NCBI GenBank assembly: GCA_016873115.1
Contig: VGYB01000009.1
Span: 1-55,672, forward strand
DNA length: 55,672 nucleotides
Origin: Planctomycetota bacterium
GTDB lineage: Bacteria; Planctomycetota; Phycisphaerae; Phycisphaerales; SM1A02
Reading direction: 5' to 3'
The notes below the pieces were generated by a model. The model was not told where the DNA came from and searched no databases. It was given only the letters and a program-made list of their open reading frames with translations. The position numbers and the translations under genes are program-made. Shown here piece after piece: positions 48,136-55,672 of the stretch. Within the stretch, counting starts at the first letter, position 1. Every line of letters begins with the position of its first letter.

Positions 48136-50574
48136 TTACGGGCAGGCCGTTCCGAAGACCGCGAGCAGGGCGCCAAGGTCAGCACCGTCGGTATTGCCGT
48201 CACCGTTGACGTCGCCACCGCCCGTGCCCCAGGCCGCGAGGAGGGCGCCAAGGTCAGCACCGTCACGCACACCGTCGTCGTTGAAGTCGCCGGGGCAGCT
48301 GTTGCCACCCGAGCAGGCAGCAGCGGCGCCGTTGACGATGACGGGCCACTGGTACGAGTTGTTACCAATGGGCTGGAAGACGTTCTGCGCGGTGCCCGTG
48401 CAGAGGGTGTAGCGGAGGAAGCAGTTGCTCGGGTTGGCACCCACCGCCACGCCGATGCCGCTACGGTAGCCCGCGCCAGAGGGAACGCCCTGGACGGTGC
48501 CGTTGTAGAGGTTCGGAGTGTCCATGACGAAGACGAGGTCGGTCTCGTTCTCGACACAGATCGGCTCATCAGGCTCGAAGTTGGCCATGTAGACGCCAGA
48601 GGGCACCAGGACATTCCACGACTGCACCAGGACAAGGTCGCCGTTGGCGGAGCCAGTTTCGGCGAAGTTGGTCGGGTTGCCGCCGTTGGTGTCGCGGTAG
48701 ATCGAGAGCTTCACCGGGATCATGAGGTCCGTCGCACCGTAGCCGCAGGTACCACCGACCGGGGTCGCCGAACGGAGGGCAGCCACGCCGAAGTTGACGC
48801 AGGTGATTTCCTTCAGCAGGTTCGCGCCGGTGATGATCGTCGCGAACGAGTTGTCGGTGCTGCCGCCAGTGTTGTTACCGCAGCCGGTCGCACAACCCTG
48901 CACGAAGTTGCCGGTCGGAGCGGCAGCCACGGAGAGCTGCCGATTGTCCGGTCCGGGGGCCGAGCAGGTCGTGTCCAGCGTGCTTGGGCAGGATGCCGGC
49001 ACACCGGTGACCTTGAGCGAGTACTCGTTTTGGCTGCCGCTGCCGCAGGCCAGTGAGCCGTCGTCGAAGTCGGGTGCGACGACGACGTAGTACGCGCCAG
49101 CCTTCGCGCAAGCTGTGAAGGTCTCGGGGCAGCCGGCGGCCGTGGTGCCCAATGTGAACGTGCTGCCGCACTCGCCACCAAGCATCAATGCGAACCCGAA
49201 GGTCTCGCTGCGCATGTCGACCGTGACGGTCTGGTCGCTGGTCAGGTTGAGGCGATACCAGTCGAGGTCACGAGTCACATTGCCGGTCGTTGCATCGACC
49301 CACGTGCGGAACGTGCCCTTGACCGTGCTGCCGAGAGAGATGAACTCCGTCGGTGCGCCGTTGGGGAGGTCATTGCAACCACCGTTGGAGTCCGAACCGC
49401 AGGCTTCGGCTTCGGTCGCGTTGTTCGCGTCGAGCGAGCAGGCCGATGGCAGGTCGATCGTGAACGTGCCTGCGCCGGTTTCACCATCGGTGTACGAACC
49501 CATGCGCAGGAGGTAGGTGTTGCCCTGGGCGACCTGCACCGTCATCGCCGACGCGTAGGGCGTGACGCCGTCGGTCAGGAAGCACTGGTTGCCGTCATCG
49601 TTGCAGCCGACCAGTACCGACACGAGGTTGTTGTAGTCGAACGAGGCCGGGTTCGTGCCGAGGTTGTACATCGCGAACTTGTTGTCGTACGGAGTGGTAC
49701 CGCACGAGGACACCACCACCACGCCGTTGGCGGCGGGCACGAACTTCCACCACACATCGTTGTAGAAGAAGTCGTTGCCAGAAGCGCAGTTGGCGGCGGC
49801 GTGGTCTGGGCCGTCCATCGTCGCACCAACGGAGTTGAAGTTGACCGTGCCGTCACCCTCGATGAGGGTCGCGTTCGGCGCGCAGTTGTTGGTCGGGCCA
49901 ACAGGTTCGCACGAGTAGTAACCGCACTCGGGGATCGCGATGTCGACGCAGTTCTGGTCCCACGCGACATCACAGCACGACGGCAGGAGGCTGCACACGG
50001 TGTTGCAGCAGGCAATGTTGTCGCAACCTGGGGTCGACTGGGCCACATTGCATGCACCGCCGCTGCCGCAGCCCGCGGAGCCTGCGGTAAAGGTCAGCAA
50101 GAGGGATCCTGAGCCGGTGGCACCGTTGTACCCACCAATGCGGACGAAGTACGTCGAGCCGGGGTTGACGACGAAGTCGAGCATTTCGGCGTGGTAGGCC
50201 TGGCAACCACCGCTGTTGGCGGCATCGCCGTTGCAGCCGACCTGGGTCAGCGAGGCGCACTCACCTTCGTAGAGCACGATCGAGGTGTCGTACGAACCCG
50301 ACTGGCAGGTCGTGATGTCGATGGTGCCGGGGGTGCCGGAAGCGACCCACTTGAACCACACATCCTGCTGGGTGTTCACCCAGTTCAGGTAGGTGCCCGG
50401 GCACTGCGCGTCAGTGACGGGCGGGCCGGCGCTGGCGGTGGCAGTCGCGGTGTTGAAGGACGAGGCAACGCCCGAAACCAAGGTCGGAGCGGTGGTGCAC
50501 TCATCTTGGGCAAGGGCCGTACCTGCGGCGCACAGTGCAGCGGTCAGGCTGCCGAAGAGACAAAGACGATTCAT
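48136..50574 (-). CDS. large secreted Cys-rich protein with dockerin-like end
   Basis: This 812-residue protein has a clear signal peptide (residues 1-23, cleavage after ALA). Two similar beta-sandwich units follow (DVWFKWVASGTPGTIDITTC and DVWWKFVPAANGVVVVSSC, each with a YD-S/K-L/MY follow-up and VGCN). A Cys-rich module with paired CC and WDQxCV lies between them near residues 180-215. Further pre-peptidase-like beta domains come next. The protein ends in two dockerin-like units (DFNDDGVRDGADLGALLAAW, DVNGDGNTDGADLGALLAVF). AAGGAGA precedes the ATG. It is presumably a surface or matrix protein; no enzymatic motif is seen. Confidence 0.85.
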   Translation of the reverse strand: MNRLCLFGSLTAALCAAGTALAQDECTTAPTLVSGVASSFNTATATASAGPPVTDAQCPGTYLNWVNTQQDVWFKWVASGTPGTIDITTCQSGSYDTSIVLYEGECASLTQVGCNGDAANSGGCQAYHAEMLDFVVNPGSTYFVRIGGYNGATGSGSLLLTFTAGSAGCGSGGACNVAQSTPGCDNIACCNTVCSLLPSCCDVAWDQNCVDIAIPECGYYSCEPVGPTNNCAPNATLIEGDGTVNFNSVGATMDGPDHAAANCASGNDFFYNDVWWKFVPAANGVVVVSSCGTTPYDNKFAMYNLGTNPASFDYNNLVSVLVGCNDDGNQCFLTDGVTPYASAMTVQVAQGNTYLLRMGSYTDGETGAGTFTIDLPSACSLDANNATEAEACGSDSNGGCNDLPNGAPTEFISLGSTVKGTFRTWVDATTGNVTRDLDWYRLNLTSDQTVTVDMRSETFGFALMLGGECGSTFTLGTTAAGCPETFTACAKAGAYYVVVAPDFDDGSLACGSGSQNEYSLKVTGVPASCPSTLDTTCSAPGPDNRQLSVAAAPTGNFVQGCATGCGNNTGGSTDNSFATIITGANLLKEITCVNFGVAALRSATPVGGTCGYGATDLMIPVKLSIYRDTNGGNPTNFAETGSANGDLVLVQSWNVLVPSGVYMANFEPDEPICVENETDLVFVMDTPNLYNGTVQGVPSGAGYRSGIGVAVGANPSNCFLRYTLCTGTAQNVFQPIGNNSYQWPVIVNGAAAACSGGNSCPGDFNDDGVRDGADLGALLAAWGTGGGDVNGDGNTDGADLGALLAVFGTACP

Positions 50575-50861
50575 GGTTCAGTTCTCCTTGAGTAGCGATC
50601 ACAGATTCGGACTTGTCCGAGCACGAACACGCAAGCACACCATGGCGTCCGTGGACAAGGTGCGACACGACGCTGAAACATGGCATCGACCGAAGCGAAG
50701 GTGCGAAAAAGTTGGTGAAAATCGAAGAGTTCTTGGCAATCGCGTCATGTGGGCAGGACCTGGGTTCGGTTCGGGGGATTGGGCCGGGTTCTTTGCTTCA
50801 AGGCGCATCTAAACGTCTGATAACAATACATTCGAGCCGATGAATCTGAGATTCCGTCCGA

Positions 50862-50867
50862 TAGCAT
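50862..50867 (+). promoter_or_regulatory. -10 element, leaderless start of the SDR gene
   Basis: TAGCAT is followed by six bases and the ATG at 50874. The 299-base gap before it (50575-50873) otherwise holds the ribosome site and leader of the 50574 gene and an AT-rich patch near 50815-50832. I see no further gene there. Confidence 0.5.
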
Positions 50868-50873
50868 CAGGTC

Positions 50874-51725
50874 ATGGGTGGTTTGGCTGATCGAGTCGCC
50901 ATCATTACTGGGGCCAGTTCTGGCATCGGAGCCGCCACGGCGCGGGCGTGCGCTGCATCGGGCATGCGGTTGGTTCTGGTCGCTCGGCGTGAGGACCGGC
51001 TGCGCGAGATCGCAGCGGCCTGTGAAGCCATCGGAGGCAGGGCCTACGCGGTGACCCTCGATGTGGCCGCCGCTGGTGCCTCCGACCAGATCCTGGATCG
51101 GGCGGTGTCGGCCTTTGACCGAGTGGATGTGGTCTTCGCCAATGCCGGGTATGGCACGCGGGCGGGCTTGATCGACATGACCGAGAGCGATCTGCGGACC
51201 ATGTTCGAGGTGAACTTCTTCGCGGCGCTCTCCCTGTGTCGCGCTGCGGCACGACAGTGGATTGCGGCGGCCCAGGCGGGGCACCTGATCATGTCGTCAA
51301 GCTGCATCGGCAAGTTCCCACTGGCGTACCACGGCGCCTATTGCGCGACCAAGGCTTCCCAGGCGATGGCCTGTGCGGCGCTGCGCGCGGAGTTGCAGGG
51401 GCACCGGATCGCGGTGAGCAGCGTGCATCCGATCACCACGCGCACCGAGTTCTTCACGGAGTCCGATCGGCGCTCGGGCGTGGATCGTCCGGTGGCCGAT
51501 GTCCCCGACCATGCTCCGTCGTTCCTGGTCCAGTCTCCTGAGCGGGTGGCGGCAGCCGTGGTGCGGTGCATGCATCGTCCCGTTCCCGAGGTGTGGACGA
51601 GTTCACTGGTCCGATGCAGTGCGGCGTTGTTCACGGCGTGTCCGTGGCTCCTGCATCGCATGCTTGATTGGCAGGCTGGGGCAGAACGCCGTCAGGGCAT
51701 GCGCCAGTCCGGTGGCGCGCCGTGA
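50874..51725 (+). CDS. short-chain dehydrogenase/reductase
   Basis: This 283-residue classical SDR is an NAD(P)-dependent oxidoreductase. The cofactor motif is IITGASSGIGAATARA at residues 11-26, VALVARRED-type residues follow (LVLVARREDRL), then NAGYG. The catalytic triad is visible as MSSSCIG...YHGAYCATK. The Arg pair after the second strand suggests NADP preference. The C-terminal ~60 residues may associate with a membrane or substrate. Substrate is unknown. Confidence 0.9.
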   Translation: MGGLADRVAIITGASSGIGAATARACAASGMRLVLVARREDRLREIAAACEAIGGRAYAVTLDVAAAGASDQILDRAVSAFDRVDVVFANAGYGTRAGLIDMTESDLRTMFEVNFFAALSLCRAAARQWIAAAQAGHLIMSSSCIGKFPLAYHGAYCATKASQAMACAALRAELQGHRIAVSSVHPITTRTEFFTESDRRSGVDRPVADVPDHAPSFLVQSPERVAAAVVRCMHRPVPEVWTSSLVRCSAALFTACPWLLHRMLDWQAGAERRQGMRQSGGAP

Positions 51726-51742
51726 TCGTTCATGACATGGCT

Positions 51743-52753
51743 CTACGCACAGTGAGGTCGGTCTGGGCCCACATCGAGCATGAACTGGCGCTTGGCGCAC
51801 TTGGCCGCGTACATGTTGGTGTCGGCGTCGTGCAGGGCGGCATCGATGTCGCGGGAACCATCGAGCGATGACCAGCCCACGCTGGCTTGGATGCCAGCAA
51901 TCGCCAACGACTCCTGCAGGCGAGCAGCGGCCCATCGGGTGGCTGGGGCATCGGATTCCATGAGGAGCACCGCAAACTCGTCGCCACCAAGCCGGGCGAT
52001 CACATCGGAGTCGCGGAACGACGATCGGATGACCTGTGCAGCGTGACGCAGCAGGGCGTCGCCGGCGTGATGGCCGTAGGCATCGTTCGTCCGCTTGAGT
52101 TCATCGAGGTCGATCATGATCAGTCCGGCTGACGAGCCGTAGCGCCGGATGCGTCCCGCCTCCGCGTAAGCGATCGTCTGCCATCCTCTGCGGTTGTACA
52201 GGCGCGAAAGGTCATCCACGGTGCTCTCGCTCTCGGCTCGCTCGGCTCGGCGACGGAGCGAGTCCGCGTCGTGCGCCGCCTGGAGCGCGAATCCAACCAC
52301 CCTGGCCGCATGCGTGATGAGCGGAAGGTGTGGAGTGATGTCGGTGGCGGCATGTCGGCCGAGCCCAGCGAGGGTCCCGAAGCACTCGTGCGCGCCGTGC
52401 TCCGGAGCCCAAACCAATGGGGTCCCGGCGTACAGGTTCGCGCCGCAGTCACGCATCAGCTTCCGTGGCTCCAAGGCGGCCGAACCGTCCGAAGCCGTGG
52501 TCATGAGCACGCATCCGGTCCCGACCATCGTCCCGCACGGGGTAACCGGTGCCCCGTACACCTGTCCGGGCACCACGCCGAGGTCCGCGTCGGCCGAGAC
52601 ATGCAACACGACATGCTCGCCACGTCGCGAGCGAGCGACGAACCATGTCTTGATGGGAGTGGCTTCGGACAGCAGCGCAAGCGTTTCGCTGATCATGGTT
52701 CCGGACGGCGCAGCCGATCGTCCGGTGCTGTCCTGCGGGCACTGAAGTTCCAT
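51743..52753 (-). CDS. diguanylate cyclase (GAF-like sensor plus GGDEF)
   Basis: This 336-residue protein makes cyclic di-GMP from GTP. The C-terminal domain has the intact active-site loop RLGGDEFAVLL. An inhibitory I-site RDSD sits five residues before it, implying product feedback. DLDELKRTNDAYGHHAGD supplies metal and base contacts. The N-terminal ~160 residues resemble a degenerate GAF sensor (VVPGQVYGAPVTPCGTMVG), followed by a linking helix. There is no membrane helix, so it is cytosolic. It is convergent with the SDR gene. The signal is unknown. Confidence 0.9.
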   Translation of the reverse strand: MELQCPQDSTGRSAAPSGTMISETLALLSEATPIKTWFVARSRRGEHVVLHVSADADLGVVPGQVYGAPVTPCGTMVGTGCVLMTTASDGSAALEPRKLMRDCGANLYAGTPLVWAPEHGAHECFGTLAGLGRHAATDITPHLPLITHAARVVGFALQAAHDADSLRRRAERAESESTVDDLSRLYNRRGWQTIAYAEAGRIRRYGSSAGLIMIDLDELKRTNDAYGHHAGDALLRHAAQVIRSSFRDSDVIARLGGDEFAVLLMESDAPATRWAAARLQESLAIAGIQASVGWSSLDGSRDIDAALHDADTNMYAAKCAKRQFMLDVGPDRPHCA

Positions 52754-52832
52754 GGGAACACCATCCGATTCCGGCCGCTGCGTTGCAAGTCTCCAATCGA
52801 CGGCTCCCGCTTGGCGCAGGCGGTTTCCGGAC

Positions 52833-52838
52833 TAGGAT
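52833..52838 (+). promoter_or_regulatory. -10 element, leaderless start of the planctomycete cytochrome gene
   Basis: TAGGAT is followed by seven bases and ATG at 52846. The alternative ATG at 52837 overlaps the hexamer. Confidence 0.45.
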
Positions 52839-52845
52839 GACGAAC

Positions 52846-55672
52846 ATGGACCTCCCCCCCCGGTTGTTCTTGGCTGCCTCCATGCTGGCTGTGGGCAGTG
52901 CGTGGCTGGCATCGACCGGTGGGGCTTGGACAGCGCGTGCTCGACCCCAAGCCGGCCCTGCGGCGCTCGCGGGCGAGATCCGTTTCGGCCGGGATGTTCG
53001 TCCCATCCTGAGTGACCGCTGCTTCCTGTGTCACGGTCCCGACCGGGCCAAGCGGCAGGCCGGGCTGCGGCTCGATTCCTTCGAGGCCGCCACCGCGCCA
53101 CGCCCGGATGGCGCGGCGATCGTTCCAGGTGCACCCGAGCGAAGCGCGCTGTTCGCGAGGATTCACGATGCAGACCCCGATCTGGTCATGCCGCCGCCTG
53201 ATAGCGGCAAGCGGCCGCTGAGCGACGATGAACGCGCCCTGCTTGTCCAGTGGATCGAGGCCGGTGCACCGTACGACGCGCATTGGTCCTTCCAGCCGCC
53301 CACACGGCCCGACCATGGTTCAGCCGAGGCCGATCAGGCCGACTCGTGGGGACGCACGCCGATCGATCGATTCATCTTGGATCGTTGGCAGGGCGCGGGC
53401 ATCGCGCCCGGACCAGAGGCCGATCGCGCCACCTTGGCGCGTCGCGTGTTCCTTGATCTGACGGGCTTGCCGCCGACCGATCGCGAACTTGCGGCGTACC
53501 TGGCGGATGATCGCCCCGATGCCTACGAGAGGCTCGTGGCCATGCTGCTCGAAGAGGAGCCGTATGTCACGCGCTATGCCGAGCGCATGGCAGTGCCCTG
53601 GCTCGACCTGGCCCGGTATGCCGACACCTGCGGCATCCACATGGATGCGGGTCGCCAGATCTGGCCGTGGCGCGATTGGGTGCTCCAGGCGTACCGGTCG
53701 AACATGCCGTACGACCGATTCGTGATCGACCAGCTTGCCGGCGACCTCATTCCCGGTGCCACGCAGGCTCAGGTGATCGCCAGCGGATTCAACCGCAACC
53801 ATGTCACGACGGATGAAGGGGGCGCGATTCCGCAGGAGTATCTCGTCGAGTACTGGGTCGACCGCACCAACACGACTGCCTCGGTGTTCCTTGGCCTGAC
53901 GATGGGCTGCGCACGCTGTCACGATCACAAGTTCGATCCCGTGACGACGGAGGAGTACTACTCGATGCTGGCCTTCTTCAACAGCATCGAGGAGCCCGGG
54001 CTCTATTCGCAAGTGCCCGATCCGAACCGCGCACTCGAACCATTCATCGCCGTGTCCGATCCACAGGTGGATGCCACGCTGTCGGAACTGGCAACGCAAC
54101 GCATGCAGGCCGTTGCCGTGCGAGACCAGGGTGCCGAGGAAGACCGTGGGCTGCTCGACAGCTTTGTCGAGCGTTGGCGCTCCAAGGACGGCATCGCGTG
54201 GACGCGTCCGGCCGTCCTGCGGGCCGTCAGCGCCGGTGGCGCGACATTGACCGCGCAGGACGATGGATCGGTGCTGGCCTCGGGCACGAACCCGGATTTC
54301 GACGAACACATCATCACGCTCAGGTTCCCCGAGACCGGGGTGCGGCTGATCGCGCTCGAAGCGCTGCCTGACCAGAGCTTTGGTGGTCGTGTGGGTCGCG
54401 CACCCAACGGCAATGCCGTGCTGAACTCGATCAGCGCGGAGGCCGTGAGCCTTGCGGATCCGAGCGTGCGCACGCCGGTGCGCTTCGTGTGGGCGTGGGC
54501 CAGCCATGAGCAGCCCAACGGGGACTTCCGCGCGGTCAACGCGTTGGATGCGGCCGATGGCAGGCAATGGGCCCTCGAGGGGCATGCGCATGGTCAGGGT
54601 CGCGTGGCGTACTTCCTGACCGAGGCGCCGATCGGATTTGCCGCGGGAACGCAACTCGAACTCAAGCTCAGCTACCAGTCGCCCTACGCCCAGCACACGA
54701 TCGGCCGTGTTCGTGTGCACATGGCTCCCGCCGATGATCGTGTGCTGGCCCAGTTGCCGATCGCCACCAGCGACTGGTACCTGAGCGAGGTCTTCGGCAG
54801 CGGATCGCTCGACGCCGCGCTCGCCGAGCATGGCCCGGGCCGCGAAGCCCGGTTCAACCGTCACGCGAAGTTCGGCAACGGCGGCTGGCGTCACGCCCCG
54901 GACATCCGCGAGGGTCAAGTGGCCGGTCTGGCCCAGGGCGTTGGCGCCGAGTACATCGCCCGCCAGGTCTTCGCGCCGACCGCACGCACGCTGTCACTCT
55001 CGCTTGGCAGCGATGACCGGATCATCGTGTGGCGCAACGGCGAGCGGGTTCACGCGAACGACACCGACCGTGCGGTCGCGCCCGATCAGGATCGCATCAC
55101 CGTCGAGGTGCCGGCCGGTGAGAGCCAGTTGGTCTTCAAGATCGTCAACACGGGCGGACCGGGGGCCTTCTACGCGCGGAACGATCGGCCCGAAACCATG
55201 CTGGCACCGACGGACCTGGGGCTCCTGATGCCCGATCTCACCGTCCATGACGATGCCGTGCAGTCGGCCCGTGACGGCTGGCGGGTGCAGCACTCGCCGC
55301 GCTACCGCGAGGCCGCCCAGCGGGTGGCGTCCATCGATGAGCGCATCGAGCGAACCAAGGCCGAGTCGCCCCGGACCATGGTGATGGATGAATTCGACGC
55401 GCCGCGTGACACCTATGTCCTGATGCGCGGCTCGTACACCGCACCTGATACCAATCGCAAGGTCACGCGGGACATCCCCCGAGTGCTGGGCACCTGGCCC
55501 GAGGACTTGCCGCGCAATCGCCTCGGTCTGGCGCAGTGGATCGTGAGTGATCGCAATCCGCTCACCGCGCGCGTGACGGTGAACCGTGCGTGGGAGCTGC
55601 TCTTCGGACGCGGGCTCGTACGGACCAGCGAGGACTTCGGATTGCAGGGCGATCCGCCCACCCACCCTGAAC
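52846..55672 (+). CDS. planctomycete cytochrome c / DUF1549-DUF1553 protein, 3' end cut by window
   Basis: The frame stays open for 942 codons to the window edge. A signal peptide (about 1-28) is followed by the PSC1 cytochrome domain, with heme motif CFLCHG and a distal Met in LVMPPPDSGKRPLS. The PSD1/DUF1549 domain then begins at PIDRFILDRW, with LARYADTCGIH, WPWRDWVLQAY and a second heme-type CARCHDHKFDP. A ~350-residue beta-rich insert separates it from the start of DUF1553 (ARVTVNRAWELLFGRGLVRTSEDFG, shown in part). These exported proteins are expanded in Planctomycetota, often beside sulfatases and DUF1501 genes. Their role in polymer breakdown is proposed, not proven. Confidence 0.92.
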   Translation, partial: MDLPPRLFLAASMLAVGSAWLASTGGAWTARARPQAGPAALAGEIRFGRDVRPILSDRCFLCHGPDRAKRQAGLRLDSFEAATAPRPDGAAIVPGAPERSALFARIHDADPDLVMPPPDSGKRPLSDDERALLVQWIEAGAPYDAHWSFQPPTRPDHGSAEADQADSWGRTPIDRFILDRWQGAGIAPGPEADRATLARRVFLDLTGLPPTDRELAAYLADDRPDAYERLVAMLLEEEPYVTRYAERMAVPWLDLARYADTCGIHMDAGRQIWPWRDWVLQAYRSNMPYDRFVIDQLAGDLIPGATQAQVIASGFNRNHVTTDEGGAIPQEYLVEYWVDRTNTTASVFLGLTMGCARCHDHKFDPVTTEEYYSMLAFFNSIEEPGLYSQVPDPNRALEPFIAVSDPQVDATLSELATQRMQAVAVRDQGAEEDRGLLDSFVERWRSKDGIAWTRPAVLRAVSAGGATLTAQDDGSVLASGTNPDFDEHIITLRFPETGVRLIALEALPDQSFGGRVGRAPNGNAVLNSISAEAVSLADPSVRTPVRFVWAWASHEQPNGDFRAVNALDAADGRQWALEGHAHGQGRVAYFLTEAPIGFAAGTQLELKLSYQSPYAQHTIGRVRVHMAPADDRVLAQLPIATSDWYLSEVFGSGSLDAALAEHGPGREARFNRHAKFGNGGWRHAPDIREGQVAGLAQGVGAEYIARQVFAPTARTLSLSLGSDDRIIVWRNGERVHANDTDRAVAPDQDRITVEVPAGESQLVFKIVNTGGPGAFYARNDRPETMLAPTDLGLLMPDLTVHDDAVQSARDGWRVQHSPRYREAAQRVASIDERIERTKAESPRTMVMDEFDAPRDTYVLMRGSYTAPDTNRKVTRDIPRVLGTWPEDLPRNRLGLAQWIVSDRNPLTARVTVNRAWELLFGRGLVRTSEDFGLQGDPPTHPE

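Noticed and set aside
50575-50860. Possible small gene or RNA in the 299-base gap
   Set aside because: It contains only the leader and ribosome site of the 50574 gene, a short AT-rich patch and the -10 of the SDR gene; no open frame with a ribosome site or stable RNA fold stands out.

Overview
This is a dense, GC-rich chromosomal window that I read as Planctomycetota, most likely a Phycisphaerae/Phycisphaerales-type bacterium. The grounds are: a planctomycete cytochrome (PSC1/PSD1, DUF1549) protein at the right edge; secreted proteins ending in dockerin-like 'GADLG-LL-AWG' repeats; a C-terminal 'PAPGALALLG...RRRR' sorting tail of PEP-CTERM type; and an HTH regulator whose layout recalls planctomycete HTH-sigma proteins. 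I see no insertion sequence, prophage, CRISPR array, rRNA or replication origin. Nearly all the DNA is coding, and no gene-free stretch exceeds 300 bases.

Layout. 1-1.4 kb: tandem paralogous exported proteins (the first cut by the window edge). 1.6-6.7 kb: miaB, ftsW-murG and an M42 aminopeptidase. 6.7-9.4 kb: ygfZ, a small membrane protein, HMG-CoA lyase and rpsR. 9.5-14.3 kb: a TPR protein, plant-type ferredoxin-NADP reductase, murA and a SpoU methyltransferase. 14.3-18.8 kb: rho, psuG and a DEAD-box helicase. 18.9-21.8 kb: alr and a multi-HTH regulator. 21.9-27.7 kb: rplM-rpsI, a CPBP protease, an HNH protein, and rpsP-trmD-rplS-queD plus an unknown gene. 28-34.5 kb: M50 protease, amidohydrolase, lipoprotein, superoxide dismutase, MBL hydrolase, ThiD2-ThiE fusion and a solitary atpG. 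34.6-36.6 kb: three exported thiol-redox-type proteins. 36.8-43.5 kb: dnaN, rpiB-ywlE, pepA, mnmG and tRNA-Thr(UGU). 43.7-45.6 kb: a zinc-ribbon membrane protein and a SerB-like HAD phosphatase. 45.6-50.6 kb: two giant secreted Cys-rich/dockerin proteins. 50.9-55.7 kb: SDR, diguanylate cyclase and the truncated planctomycete cytochrome.

What works together. Peptidoglycan synthesis is represented by ftsW, murG, murA and alr, so this lineage makes a conventional wall. Translation is represented by rpsR, rplM-rpsI, rpsP-trmD-rplS, miaB, mnmG, SpoU, queD and tRNA-Thr. The exported rhodanese-like lipoprotein, DsbD-type N-domain protein and CPVC redoxin lie together and may act as a cell-envelope thiol system.

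The most striking pattern is regulatory. At many genes a -10 hexamer of form TAnnnT lies exactly 6 or 7 bases before the start codon, which predicts leaderless mRNAs. In four tiny divergent spacers (17-29 bp) at least one, and usually both, start codons sit just behind such a -10. At 30151-30167 and 35026-35043 the two opposing hexamers overlap almost completely. This pattern was also used to choose several start codons. All functional calls are from reading the sequence; no database search was run.
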